Assembly: GCA_030062745.1 (NCBI GenBank)
Contig: CP099844.1
Span: forward strand, 24,304,596 to 24,368,595
DNA: 64,000 nt
Reading direction: 5' to 3'
Source: Capitulum mitella
Taxonomy: Eukaryota > Arthropoda > Thecostraca > Pollicipedomorpha > Pollicipedidae
The position numbers and the translations under genes are program-made. Under the pieces are notes generated by a model. That model made no database searches. It had not been told where the DNA came from and saw only the letters and a program-made list of their open reading frames with translations. Shown here in pieces: positions 44,701 to 52,800 of the stretch (position 1 is the stretch's first letter; every line of letters starts with the position of its first letter).

Positions 44701-46615
44701 TGGGGGATTCGAGCTCCGAAAATTCAATCGGAAGTGTTTTGACGGAAATGACGTTTTTGACCTTCGGAGATGCTTCGAAAACATCACAGGTCCTGATGCT
44801 CTTCGATGGTCGGTGTCGGGGTGGCGGTGACCGGATCTGCTCGGTTTGTGTCGGATTCCAAACTGAAGTCATACTAATCTGGAGGCTCGCCGGGCTTGAG
44901 GTTTGCTCTGTCTGAATATTTGCTTTGTTTGGAAGTGCACATTGTCTGGACGTCCGCGTTGCCTAGAGGTCAGCCGTATCTGAAGGTCTACCTTGTCTGG
45001 AGGTCTTCCTGGACTGGAGTTTATCTTTATCGGAGCCTGCCTTGTCTGGAAGTCTGTCTAGAATGGAGGTCCGTCTTGTACGGAAGGACGCCTTGTCGGG
45101 AGGTGTGGCCTGTCCGGAGACCCCGTATCCGGGGTGCGCACGGTCGGCCGGTCAGTGCAGGGGTGTGCCGCTCCGGACGGACGTTGTGACGTCGCCGGCG
45201 GGTGGGCCGCGTGTCTTTGCCGGTTTATTTGTGTGTTGCCGGAGAGTGCGTCGTCACCGGGAGGCCGGCGGCCGGCTGGCGGCGCCGTCCGGTCCCGGGC
45301 CGGACGGGCCGGGGGCTGGTGCGCCGTCCGGCCGGCCGGCGGAAGTACGTGACGTCAGCGGGGCGGACGGGGTGTGGTCGGCTCTTGCCTCGCCGGGTCT
45401 GGTTTTCTAAGCTGTCCGTCGTTTTTATTGGTGTATGTTTGGGCTTAAGTGCGCGCCGGCGTGACGTCACGGTCGCGTGACGCCCGTGACCTGTCAGATG
45501 GCGTCCACTCCTCTCTGTGATATATGCTGGTCAGACTTGCGTTCTGACACCCACAATACATTTTCGTGCGCGCAAAGTTTCGAGTAGGCGGTTTTGTCCG
45601 CATGCGTGTTTGTATCTCGTTCGCCATCGCCGTGGTGCTCATCGACGTCCCCCGTGCCGGTTTCCGAAGTCACTAAATCGTCTTGCGTCGCTTGACGCAA
45701 ATGGGACAGCGGCTTCATCCTGCATCTTGTAATCAGTCTAATGGAACCTGGCGCTGTTGCATTTAGCATGGTCATCAGGCAGGCCAAAACAATGGTTTGC
45801 GACGCTGGTTGATTCGATGCCGAGTGCCAAGGTCCATGGTTTTCCGAGCCTGTGTACTCTGGGTACACAGTGCGATCAGACTCGCTGTCAAACGACCCTT
45901 CATCGTGCATGGTGATCATTTACCTTGTCATGCCTTTGTTGATGGAAGTAAACAGCCGTTCGTCAGTTTTAATCCCAGTTTTGACAGTTTGCTTGTGCTG
46001 GACGTGCAACCATTTATCAGCGTCATGAACCAGTCAGCTGTTACACAGTGCAAGCGCTGCTACCGTCAGTCGTTTCCGTTGTGACAGCGTATCTTCCAGC
46101 TAATCTGCAGGACGCCTTTGCGCCAAGCGCAAAGCAACAGAACGTCAGCGAGGAGGTCCGCTGATCCAGCGTTGCTTAGCACTGGATGTCGCTTTTGTGT
46201 CGCAGAGGAAGCAACGCACATACGGCACGCAATTGCGACCATCACGCTGCACTGCGCGTCATCCTTAATGGGTCGCATTGCGCATGCGTGCGGTTCGTCA
46301 CTCCCGCTCTACACCGCCGGGGGGGGGGGTCCGAGCTGACGGCAGGATGTGCATCAGACCGCCAATCAGGCCCGATTGCCGGGTGTCACCGGCGCCGAGT
46401 GACGCCGCCGGCCGCTGACCGTTGTCGTGTCGGTTGCAGACGCCTGCTACCGCTGCCAGTCTGAGGCGTCGGGAAGCAAGCAGGACGACTGCGTGGTCAT
46501 CTGGGGCGAGTGCAACCACTCGTTCCACAACTGCTGCATGTCGCAGTGGCTGCAGAAAAACAACCGCTGCCCGCTCTGCCAGCGCGACTGGAGCTTCCAG
46601 CGCATCGGCAAGTGA
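6840..46615 (+). CDS. RNF7: RBX2/RNF7 (SAG) RING-H2 subunit of cullin-RING ubiquitin ligases, two coding exons
   Basis: Join 6840-7014 and 46440-46615: 116 residues, close to the 113 of human RNF7. Known role: RBX2 binds a cullin (mainly CUL5) and recruits an E2 to promote ubiquitin or NEDD8 transfer. The N-terminus is divergent and Asn-rich. From residue 28 the protein reads as RBX2: a KKWNAVAMW block (the strand that inserts into the cullin), then RING-H2 zinc ligands C50, C53, C61, C64, C76, C83, H85, H88, C91, C102 and C105, and the conserved end QRIGK. The DxCxxC and HSFHNCC patterns favour RBX2 over RBX1. Splicing is phase 1 (donor GTGAGT at 7015, acceptor ...GTTGCAG ending 46439) and rebuilds an Asp codon. 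An upstream in-frame open region reaches back to 6663, but the ATG at 6840 gives the family-like length. The single intron is 39.4 kb and holds Tret1 on the other strand. Confidence 0.95.
7015..8265. other. Start of the RNF7 intron and 3' flank of Tret1
   Basis: No coding sequence is seen on either strand. It probably contains the Tret1 3' UTR (minus strand) next to 8266. Confidence 0.5.
7986..7991 (-). terminator. Candidate polyadenylation signal for Tret1
   Basis: AATAAA on the minus strand (TTTATT on +), about 275 bp past the Tret1 stop codon, is a plausible 3' UTR length. A GU-rich downstream element was not established. Confidence 0.4.
8266..9095 (-). CDS. Tret1: Tret1 last exon, central loop to C-terminus
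   Basis: 830 nt with stop TGA at 8268-8266. It encodes the central loop (LRWLRGKD), TM7-TM12 and the PETKGKTLEDIE motif, ending in a short Ser/Lys-rich tail. Confidence 0.96.
8266..14077 (-). CDS. Tret1: Facilitated trehalose/sugar transporter, Tret1 family (MFS sugar porter), core five-exon model
   Basis: Minus-strand join: 14077-13784, 11854-11732, 10144-9847, 9544-9410, 9095-8266; 559 residues, usual for the family. Known role: a 12-helix plasma-membrane facilitator moving trehalose or other sugars into or out of haemolymph-bathed cells. Visible motifs in order: TM1 with VGFTAAYTSPAL; an ERLGRK loop between TM2 and TM3; PVYLGE and GTLG; PETPRW after TM6; FFQQMSGINAVIFY in TM7; DRLGRK; GPIPW in TM10; PETKGKTLEDIE at the C-terminus. 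All introns are GT-AG, phases 0, 0, 1, 1 in order, and the joins keep the family reading exactly. The ATG at 14077 (A at -3, G at +4) lies 9 nt before a usable acceptor at 14069-14070, so the same exon can start the protein or be joined to the exon at 24852-24219. The substrate is not decided by sequence alone. Confidence 0.92.
9096..9409. other. Tret1 intron with a short tandem duplication
   Basis: Intron of 314 bp. About 9255-9325 holds two imperfect copies of a 38-bp unit containing a shared AAGAAAATGCC word. Confidence 0.6.
9410..9544 (-). CDS. Tret1: Tret1 exon, TM5-TM6 and PETPRW
   Basis: 135 nt, phase 1 at both ends. It encodes the TM5-TM6 hairpin and the PETPRWY signature at the start of the central cytosolic loop. 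Confidence 0.94.
9545..9846. other. Tret1 intron
   Basis: Intron of 302 bp. Nothing else was noted in it. Confidence 0.6.
9847..10144 (-). CDS. Tret1: Tret1 exon, TM2 to TM5
   Basis: 99 codons plus 1 nt. It holds ASWIGSLMPL, ERLGRK, ARGIAGLCIG, PVYLGE and RGTLG. Acceptor before 10144, donor GTGAGT from 9846; the exon ends in phase 1. Confidence 0.95.
10145..11731. other. Tret1 intron, strongly GC-rich
   Basis: Long open frames occur on both strands at 10380-11400, but they mirror one another and lack motifs, so they look like a by-product of high GC. A GGC/GCG trinucleotide run lies at about 11233-11262. A CpG-island-like internal promoter is possible. Confidence 0.45.
11732..11854 (-). CDS. 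Tret1: Tret1 exon with TM1
   Basis: 41 codons, phase 0 at both ends. It encodes TM1 (AALAVSIGSMLVGFTAAY) and the start of the first extracellular loop. The intron side of its acceptor borders a degenerate GAGTCACGGA repeat tract (11860-12050). Confidence 0.93.
11860..12055. repeat. Degenerate GAGTCACGGA-type short tandem repeat
   Basis: Roughly 10-11 bp units (GAGTCACGGA, CAGTCACGGC and variants) recur over about 190 bp on the intron side of the Tret1 TM1-exon acceptor. Confidence 0.75.
12056..13783. other. Tret1 intron, no exon recognised
   Basis: Open frames on either strand up to 147 codons show no motifs and no matching splice phases. Nothing convincing is seen. Confidence 0.45.
13784..14077 (-). 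CDS. Tret1: Tret1 N-terminal cytosolic exon (alternative start)
   Basis: 98 codons from the ATG at 14077, or 95 if spliced at the acceptor just before 14068. It encodes an acidic, Pro/Gly-rich cytosolic tail with a stretch near PVIERLLHDD. The donor GTGAGG follows 13784, phase 0. Identity rests on its in-frame junction to the TM1 exon. Tails of this region diverge fast, so the exon itself carries no family motif I can name. Confidence 0.65.
15530..15715. repeat. Minisatellite, about 36-bp unit, around five copies
   Basis: Units contain GCTCGAACGCTGCTCGATC followed by a GGCGGCGGCT-like part. On the minus strand they read as repeated (E)QRSSPAAADR. Copies differ by substitutions and small gaps. 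Confidence 0.8.
18850..19200 (+). repeat. Dispersed repeat, forward copy
   Basis: It shares a long similarity with the reverse complement of 21530-21870, for example blocks CTTGGTCC...CGGGTCATCTGG and ACCTCGTGA. Likely an old non-autonomous element; ends and class are not resolved. Confidence 0.7.
21530..21870 (-). repeat. Dispersed repeat, reverse copy
   Basis: Reverse-orientation partner of 18850-19200, about 2.3 kb away. The best-conserved part is 21680-21850. Confidence 0.7.
24219..24852 (-). CDS. Candidate long-isoform first exon of Tret1 (with apparent 1-nt frameshift)
   Basis: From the ATG at 24852-24850 the minus strand encodes a Ser/Arg/Asp-rich cytosolic-type sequence: SSTSDDSLLD near residue 18, repeated RRGSRRASS, YRPLSSDDEA. 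It ends at a donor GTGAGT directly after LLPQ (exon end 24219, phase 0), which would splice in frame to the exon at 14068. Drosophila Tret1 is known to have a long isoform with a Ser-rich N-terminal extension of several hundred residues. The Ser/Asp clusters and basic QRRKSVRRQRS block here are similar in style. The frame from the ATG and the frame that reaches the donor differ by one base: the switch lies in the GGCCGGCC tract at about 24362-24374. It may be sequence error, a missed short intron or a real break. Whether it is Tret1 or a separate gene is unproven. A TATA box lies upstream at 25064. Confidence 0.5.
25058..25064 (-). promoter_or_regulatory. TATA box upstream of the 24.8-kb minus-strand exon
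   Basis: TATAAAA on the minus strand, in GC-rich surroundings. A CTCATCG start-like site lies about 36 bp downstream and the ATG (24852) about 210 bp downstream. It suits the promoter of the long-isoform exon. Confidence 0.5.
27835..28030. repeat. Three degenerate tandem copies of a 60-75 bp unit
   Basis: Each copy has a GTGGCC...GTCCGTTCTG/TGCGGCAGTCTGACTCGG-like core followed by a GGGGCCGC-type end. Confidence 0.6.
28937..29016. repeat. Two adjacent foldback hairpins
   Basis: Arms 28937-28953 and 28972-28987 pair with a single unpaired A. Arms 28985-28998 and 29004-29016 form a second hairpin. Both are built from A/T runs capped by CAG/CTG. Confidence 0.85.
29681..29719. repeat. (AT)n microsatellite
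   Basis: About 19 AT units, continuing into TGTATATATC. Confidence 0.95.
29846..30415. repeat. Pair of direct repeats about 470 bp apart
   Basis: 29846-29950 and 30317-30415 align over about 100 bp, sharing GACATGGA, CCGTG.CTTGGC and GCTGCAGG.CTGCC blocks. An old segmental tandem duplication or two insertions of one repeat. Confidence 0.65.
36095..36300. repeat. Degenerate 17-18 bp tandem repeat (GGGAGGATGAGGC type)
   Basis: About 11 imperfect units with a GGGAGGATgaGGc core. Strongly purine-biased on the + strand. Confidence 0.75.
38815..39000. repeat. Three degenerate copies of a 55-65 bp GC-rich unit
   Basis: Copies share CGTGAGCGGC...GGTGG/TGTGG and (G)TCGGGAG blocks. Confidence 0.6.
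39535..39655. repeat. 63-bp tandem duplication
   Basis: CACATATAATCAGACGACCT begins at 39535 and again at 39598. The units are nearly identical for the first 35-40 bp, so the duplication is recent. Confidence 0.9.
39940..40075. repeat. Cluster of palindromic TATAAGATG/CATCTTATA motifs
   Basis: Contains the perfect palindrome CTATAAGATCTTATAG (40024-40039), the 10-bp inverted pair TCATCTTATA/TATAAGATGA around 39961-39992, and further copies to about 40060, interleaved with GCAAGC/GCTTGC words. Confidence 0.85.
40521..40656. repeat. 68-bp tandem duplication
   Basis: The unit starts at 40521 and again at 40589. About 90% of bases agree, including GGATATTGCAGAAGACCCAT in both copies. Confidence 0.9.
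41160..41184. repeat. Near-perfect palindrome
   Basis: 12-bp arms (AACATGTTAAGT and its reverse complement) around a single T, in AT-rich DNA. Confidence 0.9.
44890..45125. repeat. Degenerate 20-22 bp tandem repeat (TTGTCTGGAGGTC type)
   Basis: About 11 imperfect units with a TTGTCTGGAgGTC core. Divergence increases toward the 5' side. One + frame is open through the tract, but the translation is low-complexity. Confidence 0.7.
46440..46615 (+). CDS. RNF7: RNF7 coding exon 2
   Basis: 2 nt plus 57 codons and the TGA at 46613-46615. It encodes the remaining RING-H2 ligands and the C-terminal QRIGK. The acceptor AG is at 46438-46439. Confidence 0.95.
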
Positions 46616-49443
46616 GGCGGCCGCCGCGCGAACGACGGCTGCGTGATCTGTCGCTAGATGGCGGGCCGGCGGTGGCCCTGGCCGCCGAGCCTGTGGTGGG
46701 AAGGGGGCGCGCTCGCCCTCCTGGTTTCGAGTGCCGGCTTTGCGCCTCGTTGAGGAGTGAATCACTGCCGTGCAGCTCCGAGGTGCAATTTGTGACTGCT
46801 GTCTGATGCAAACGGATGGCCATGACACGCTTTCTCTCTGCCGAGGAAAATTCGGTGTTTGCGGAAGGCCTTTCTGGCAGTTGCTGATCACGGGTGGTTG
46901 CCATGGCTGAACATTGAACAATGATATTGGCGATGTGTGGAGGCTGCTGTCGTACGCTAACGACAATACCTCCCAGTGTGGTGATCACAGCCATTTATAT
47001 GATAACTTGAGCTCATTATATATCTGAACCTGCTGTTGCATGCGTGGTGACCTTGTCGTATTTTTGTTGCCTTTCCGGTGGTATTTTACCCGAACTTCTT
47101 AGTTGACTTTTGGGTTCAAAATCAGTTTCTAACAACTTCCTTTATTTTATTGGACCCTGTTGTTAGGCGAGACCTCCGAAATGGCGACATGTGGGGGCTT
47201 TCAGCGTAAAAAGATTTCCATCTTCTTGCTTTAACTAATTTCATCTTCCAAGCTTTGATGAGCCGTGATTCAGTTTTGTCGTGCTATCACGCTCGAACCG
47301 TTCGCACTAAGTAGTCTGGTGAAGTGGATTATGTTTTGTCATTCCGTTTCGTATGTGTCTCCGAGGATTTCGGCTTTGACTCTGTAAAGTTTTGATCAGC
47401 TGCAGTAAACGTAGAAAACAAATGAAGAAACTTCAGATGTTAGGGGCCACTAACTGATTACTCAGATGTATTCGGGATGTTTTGGGTGGTTGCTTCGTCG
47501 TAAGTCGAGGACAAACTTTCAACCGCTCCAGGTGACATCACTTGCGCTGAAATCTGCATTCGATTGGTGCGTTGGCGTCCCGTCGTGGGTATGAGTGGGC
47601 TGCTCGGTGTTGAGTGTCATGCTGTCACGTGCGGTGGTAGCCGTTGTGATTGTTTGACGGTGGAGCTGACTCGCGTCAGCAGAAGTTTTTGTAATAAACG
47701 GAGTTCATGGACTGCGTCTCTGCGCTTGCCGCCAATACCGCACGTGATCCGCTCTTGATAATTCCGTGACTGTAATCCTGTGACTGAAACCAAGAGGAGT
47801 CTGGACTTTCCAGCGGACCGTGGCTTCATTGGTATGGCTAAGCGACAGCTTATCGACATGTCTATGACAAATACATCGTCTGTCTTTTTCTCGTCGTTTT
47901 TCTTGTTTAAGAAGTCTATTTTGACTGGTAAGTGCAGCTTTCGTGGTAATCTCGTCGTCTTTCACCACGGGCGAGTACTTCATAGCGCTCCAGACCATAC
48001 ACACCAGCGTAGAGAGTCAGCTGGCAGGCCCAGTTGTGGATCACCGACGATACCAGCCATCATCAGCGTTACTCTGAGTGCGGCTGTGCAATTGCGATCG
48101 CGGTCAGTCGCCCATCAGGCCCCAGCGCCGGTGCTACACTTCGGGAACCTGAGCCTCGAGTGTAGTCGATAACAGGCAGCTGTGTGCGCGGCAGGGAACA
48201 CACGTGCACAGCGGCAGGTACATCTGCACGTGCGTCGTGACGGCGGGGCTTCCGCCGGTCGATGCGGCGCCGCCGGTTCGGAAGACGAGGAGGCGTTGCG
48301 TGATCGATGACGGGCGGCGGCACCGGAGACCGCGCCTGGGTGACACTGGGCCCGCCGCCCCACTTCTGCGGCCACCGGAACAGAGCTCACCGGTCGCGTG
48401 ACCGGTCCCCTCCCCTGCGAGGGGAGGGGGACGGCCGCGGGCGACTGGGCCGAGTCCGCGTCGGGGGGATGGGAGGCACGGAGGGTCGCCCGCGGTGCCA
48501 GAAGGCCGGTGGTTTCTTCCTGTGGGGATGTTGTGGTTCTGGTCGCTTTCTGGAGCACCCCAGGCCCTTGAGCGTTTCGAGGGTGTTTTACGCGCTGTGA
48601 ATCGTCCTTTGGTCCGTTGTGTATCACGGTCTTCGGACTGAAATCGCCGGTGAACTCCGTTTTCAGCGTTCGTAGAGGATGTCAGCTGGAAGATCCTCAC
48701 AAAAAGATGTTTATTTTGACGGTATCTAGCATTATCACGGGACTCGATGCCAGACGACGTCTGGTCTCGGCTATTTTCGTGTTGACGTTGCGGCTTAAGG
48801 CCATGAACCCGGCGCCATGGTCAGTAATGCGCCGTGGCCGCCAGTGCTGCTCTTGTTTTGTCTCGCACTGCTGGCGGCTGCGTCGCCAGTGTTTGGTTAC
48901 GTCACGTTTGCCCTCGTTTGTCCGGTCGTGGCCCAGTGGAAGTAAATTTGTCGCGGCGGAAGAAAGCGTGACGAAGATACGTTTACAGGCTGGATGAATA
49001 CTGAGCATGCCTTCACTTTTGCTTCCTCACGCATAGATTGAACTTAACTACCGAAGGACCTACTACTCGATACTGAAGGCCAAGACTTGTACAGGCCTGT
49101 TGCAGACGTACTGTTTGAAGTCTTGAGTACATAGTAGTTATAGTGCGATAAATCGTTGCATTGTAAAATGCTGTGCCAAAAATGAACAGAACTCGTTCTA
49201 ATAAATGCGCACAACCAAAAGCACTTTTGCTGCTTATTAAAACGAGCAAAGTATTGATCCATCCTGACATCACTAAAAAATACGTGACAACCATCGAGGT
49301 GACCAATTTGAGCTGAGGCTTCTTCGCTGCAGCCTATACTGACCGCCTGGATAGTGACGTGTTACACCCGACCCTGTTCCCGATGGGCCGAGACAGAGCC
49401 GCGCTGCGTGAGTCCTCCTCTCCCCGAGCCACGGCCGAGCCGC

Positions 49444-49478
<35 letters not shown>

Positions 49479-49737
49479 TGGTACCGCCCCGCCGGCCCAG
49501 TCGTCGGTAGCGACGGGCCGACGCGACGACCGCCGGCCGGCCGGCACGCAGCGCCGGCTGGGTTCGCCGCGGGCGCGGCGGGCGGGCGCGACTGACGCGC
49601 CGAGACTGGCGTCTTCTGGAGCGCCAACGGGAGCCTGTTCTGGACGATCACCAGCTGCCGGCGACCCAGCCAGGACAGGGCGGGCGGCGCCGGGGATTGG
49701 AGCGTGCTGACACGCCGGAGACCGCGGACGCGCCAGG
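46616..49737. other. RNF7 3' UTR and spacer before the next gene
   Basis: No coding exon is recognised. It includes GC-rich DNA at 48.1-48.5 kb, a CCCCTCCCCT/AGGGGAGGGG hairpin at 48407-48429, and a CpG-rich stretch with a (GCC)n run at about 49443-49475 that probably marks the promoter of the gene starting at 49738. Confidence 0.5.
47693..47698 (+). terminator. Possible RNF7 polyadenylation signal
   Basis: AATAAA about 1.1 kb after the RNF7 stop. Other weaker variants may be used; this is the first clear one noted. Confidence 0.3.
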
Positions 49738-49806
49738 ATGATGCGCCGCGAGATGATCATCGTGGAGCCGTACCGTCGCCGCCGGTTCCACAGCCACAGG
49801 AGGAGG
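49738..49806 (+). CDS. Unknown gene, exon 1
   Basis: 23 codons from tandem ATGs at 49738 to donor GTGAGT at 49807, phase 0. It follows CpG-rich DNA. Confidence 0.5.
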
Positions 49807-52800
49807 GTGAGTCCGGACTTCAGAGCACTGGTCAGGCTCCAGCAGCCTGCTGTCAAACCGGGGCGCCTCATTGAAATCGTTGATGAGGATCAAATGGAAA
49901 TGTTCCTTAACTTCGTTTTTCGTTATTCAGTGGTAAAAAGGGGTGAGGAGGCATTTCGTTACTGACGTGAAGCCAAAAAAATGAGTGAAGCTGGGAGTGC
50001 TCCGAAATCAAAATTTGGATGGCCGATTTCGTTGCTAAAACGTTGTCAGAGTATGGACGAGTTCACGTTCACGGCTATGTCAACGATCATGCTGCAGTTG
50101 CACGTTTTTGTGGCATTGTCATAAACGGACGGAGGAATATGAGTAGCACGCAACTGACTGTTTTTGTGTTGCTTTTGTCTGTGACGGTACATTTTTATTT
50201 CTAGTTACAGGGCACGAGTCAATCGTAAGAAAACGTTTTTCATGGACGACACCAAAACGATATCCTGTCAATATCTCGTACTTGTGGTGAATGATGAATG
50301 ATTTCTAAGATGAATGCTTTCCGGTAAAGCCTAACAGGCCTCTTGTGCTTCATGTAACATTGTCTTGAGTGGGCGTTTACAATGAACTCGGTATTACGCA
50401 ACGGCTGTGTCGCAACTACTCATTGTTTCGTTTGTAATGGGCCCTGACAAGGCACATCCGACTAGGATGTCTTCTGAGAAGATGAGAACTATCCTGTTTG
50501 TGAGGGTACACAGGCCGCACATGCGCAAAACCATTCCGTGTCTTATGAACGCGGAGCCACGACAGCACATCTAATGTCTTCTCTCGGTTTATTTATCCCT
50601 TAATATAGGCATTCCATCCAAATTCCATACGCGCGCACTTATGAAATGATTTCTGCGTCCCACCAGAGGCCTCTACCCCCTGTCTTTGCTCTCTGCGACT
50701 TAGCCGTCTCCTTCCAGCACTTGTTCATAAAGCCTAATCCTGGCACGACAAATCACTTCATTTTGATCCCCTTCCCCACCCACACACAAACACTCAGACT
50801 CACACACACACACACATACACACACATGCACCACGACCAGGTCTTCCTGACGAGGTACTGTCGGCCCAGGTGGCCTCTGCCTCGCCGGTGGTGGACGTGG
50901 GGCCGCCGTGCCGACCGCGACACGTGGTCGACCCCAGCCGGCGCCTGGCCGAGCGGCGGCAGCGAGAGTGGCGCCACCTGGACAGCGACATCCGCCTGAT
51001 GCGCGCCCTCGCCGACATCATGGACTCCAAACGCATGGACGACAGGAACACCGAGTTCGACAAGTGAGTGGCGCTGACGCTGATTCCGAGTTTCCGCGGC
51101 AAAACGACACAACCGGTAATGCGAATATGGTTTCCAGCGCAATATCCTCTGGTGTTTATACTTTTACCGGGTACTCATTTTTGGTTTACTAAACAGTTTG
51201 CTGAGAAGCAAATGCAAGCATGGGGAATCGATTACGGCTGAAATGCATGTTTTTATATCGCAAAGCAGTTTATTACTCATGAATACCCCGAAAAAAACAA
51301 TCAGTAACCACCTAGTGGAAAGGCATTGAAGAGCCACGTAAATCGCCTAATGCCCTGCAGAATAGCGCCTTTAGGTGGCGTCCTCTTGGTTTTCACACCA
51401 CTTCTGAACGATAGATAAGCCCGGGTTTGAGGAGAACAAAGGACTTTGGTTGGACCCTCGTCACGTTTGTCTGTTTGCGCCGCTCGGTCCACGCACTGTT
51501 CTGTTTGAAATGCGATTTGCCGTCTTCCCAGACCTGTGAGTACCCCTCTTCGCCAAGTCCTGTGCACCCGGCCCCTGACCACTGACCGGCTCGATAAGAT
51601 GCGGCCCCTGACCACTGAACGGTTCGATAGGACCCGGCCCCTGACCACCGACCGGCTTGATAGGACCCGGCCCCTGACCACTGGCCGGTTCGATGAGACC
51701 CGGCCCCTGACCACCGACCGGCTTGATAGGACCCGGCCCCTGACCACCGACCGGCTTGATAGGACCCGGTCCATGACCACTGACCGGTTTGCTGAGACCC
51801 GGCCCCTGCCCACCGACCGGCTTGATAGGACCGGGCCCCTGACCACCGACCGGCTTGATAGGACCGGGCCCCTGACCACCGACCGGCTTGATAGGACCGG
51901 GCCCCTGACCACTGGCCGGTTCGATGAGACCCGGCCCCTGACCACCGACCGGCTTGATAGGACCGGGCCCCTGACCACTGGCCGGTTCGATGAGACCCGG
52001 CCCCTGACCACCGACCGGCTCGGCAGGTACAGGAGGCTGCTGAGGGCCAGCAGGGCGCGCAGTGCCGAGTCGCCCGTCCCGCTGCCGCCGCCGCCGGACC
52101 CCGACCCCACCAGGGACCAGAGAGGAAAACCGGTATGACCGTGGCGCGACCGTGCCCACCGGGCACAGCTGCACCTGACCTGCATCACCCGAGTCGCAGT
52201 GGAGAACGCGCCATCGTTCCTTGCCTTGAAAGCCCGACCATGTTCCGAACACTTCAACGTTGAAGGAGTAACCCCAGCTAGTGTTTTCACTCAGCGCGAG
52301 GCACGCGTTTGTAATGTTCATAGTAGATCAGACCCTGCCGCTCCCTTACCCAAACTCCCCGGCTGTTGCAGCTGCGGCTGTGCCAGCGGACGCCGCGGCC
52401 GCGCGCGCGCAGCTCCCCGGGCGCGTCGCCGCTGGACCTGTGGCCGGACGGCTGGCTGCTGCGCCACCGGCGGCAGAAGGCGGCGCGGCAGCGGCGGCGC
52501 GGCGCCCGGTCGCCGACCGCCGGCCGCGGCCGCCGTCTCGCGCCGTCGCCCGCCGGCTCCGCGGTCACAGGTCAAGGATCAGAGGTCACAGGCCAAGGGT
52601 CAGAGGTCATAGGTCGCAGGTCCGACTCGGGCGGTGAGAGCCCGCAGCGGATCGTGCTGCCACTGGTCGACCTGCACGGTGACCCCGAGGTCAGGGGTCG
52701 GCTGCGCAGGTACGGCATGGTACTGATGGCCGAGAGGTCCGGGTGTCATTGTGGCGCATGGAGGCAGACCTGCTGCGACTAGCAACGAGTCAACGAGTCG

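Larger units (their letters stand above)
25065..46439. other. Remainder of the 39-kb RNF7 intron
   Basis: No confident coding exon is seen here. It contains GC-rich islands (about 26.9-27.3, 30.5-31.1, 38.4-39.0, 43.6-43.8 and 45.2-45.4 kb), AT-rich spacers (such as 31.4-32.3, 32.9-34.8 and 36.4-37.9 kb), homopolymer C runs and the minisatellites listed separately. ORFs within it lack family motifs. Confidence 0.5.

Noticed and set aside
45494-45919. 141-codon minus ORF with acidic/His stretches
   Set aside because: No motif, no splice context, and it ends in the GC-rich repeat region. Chance length is plausible in a 64-kb window.
51301-52321. Long minus-strand frames (up to 329 codons) across the 33-bp repeat
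   Set aside because: The 33-bp unit has no stop in any minus frame, so three parallel repeat ORFs arise automatically. None has start context, splice partners or motifs.
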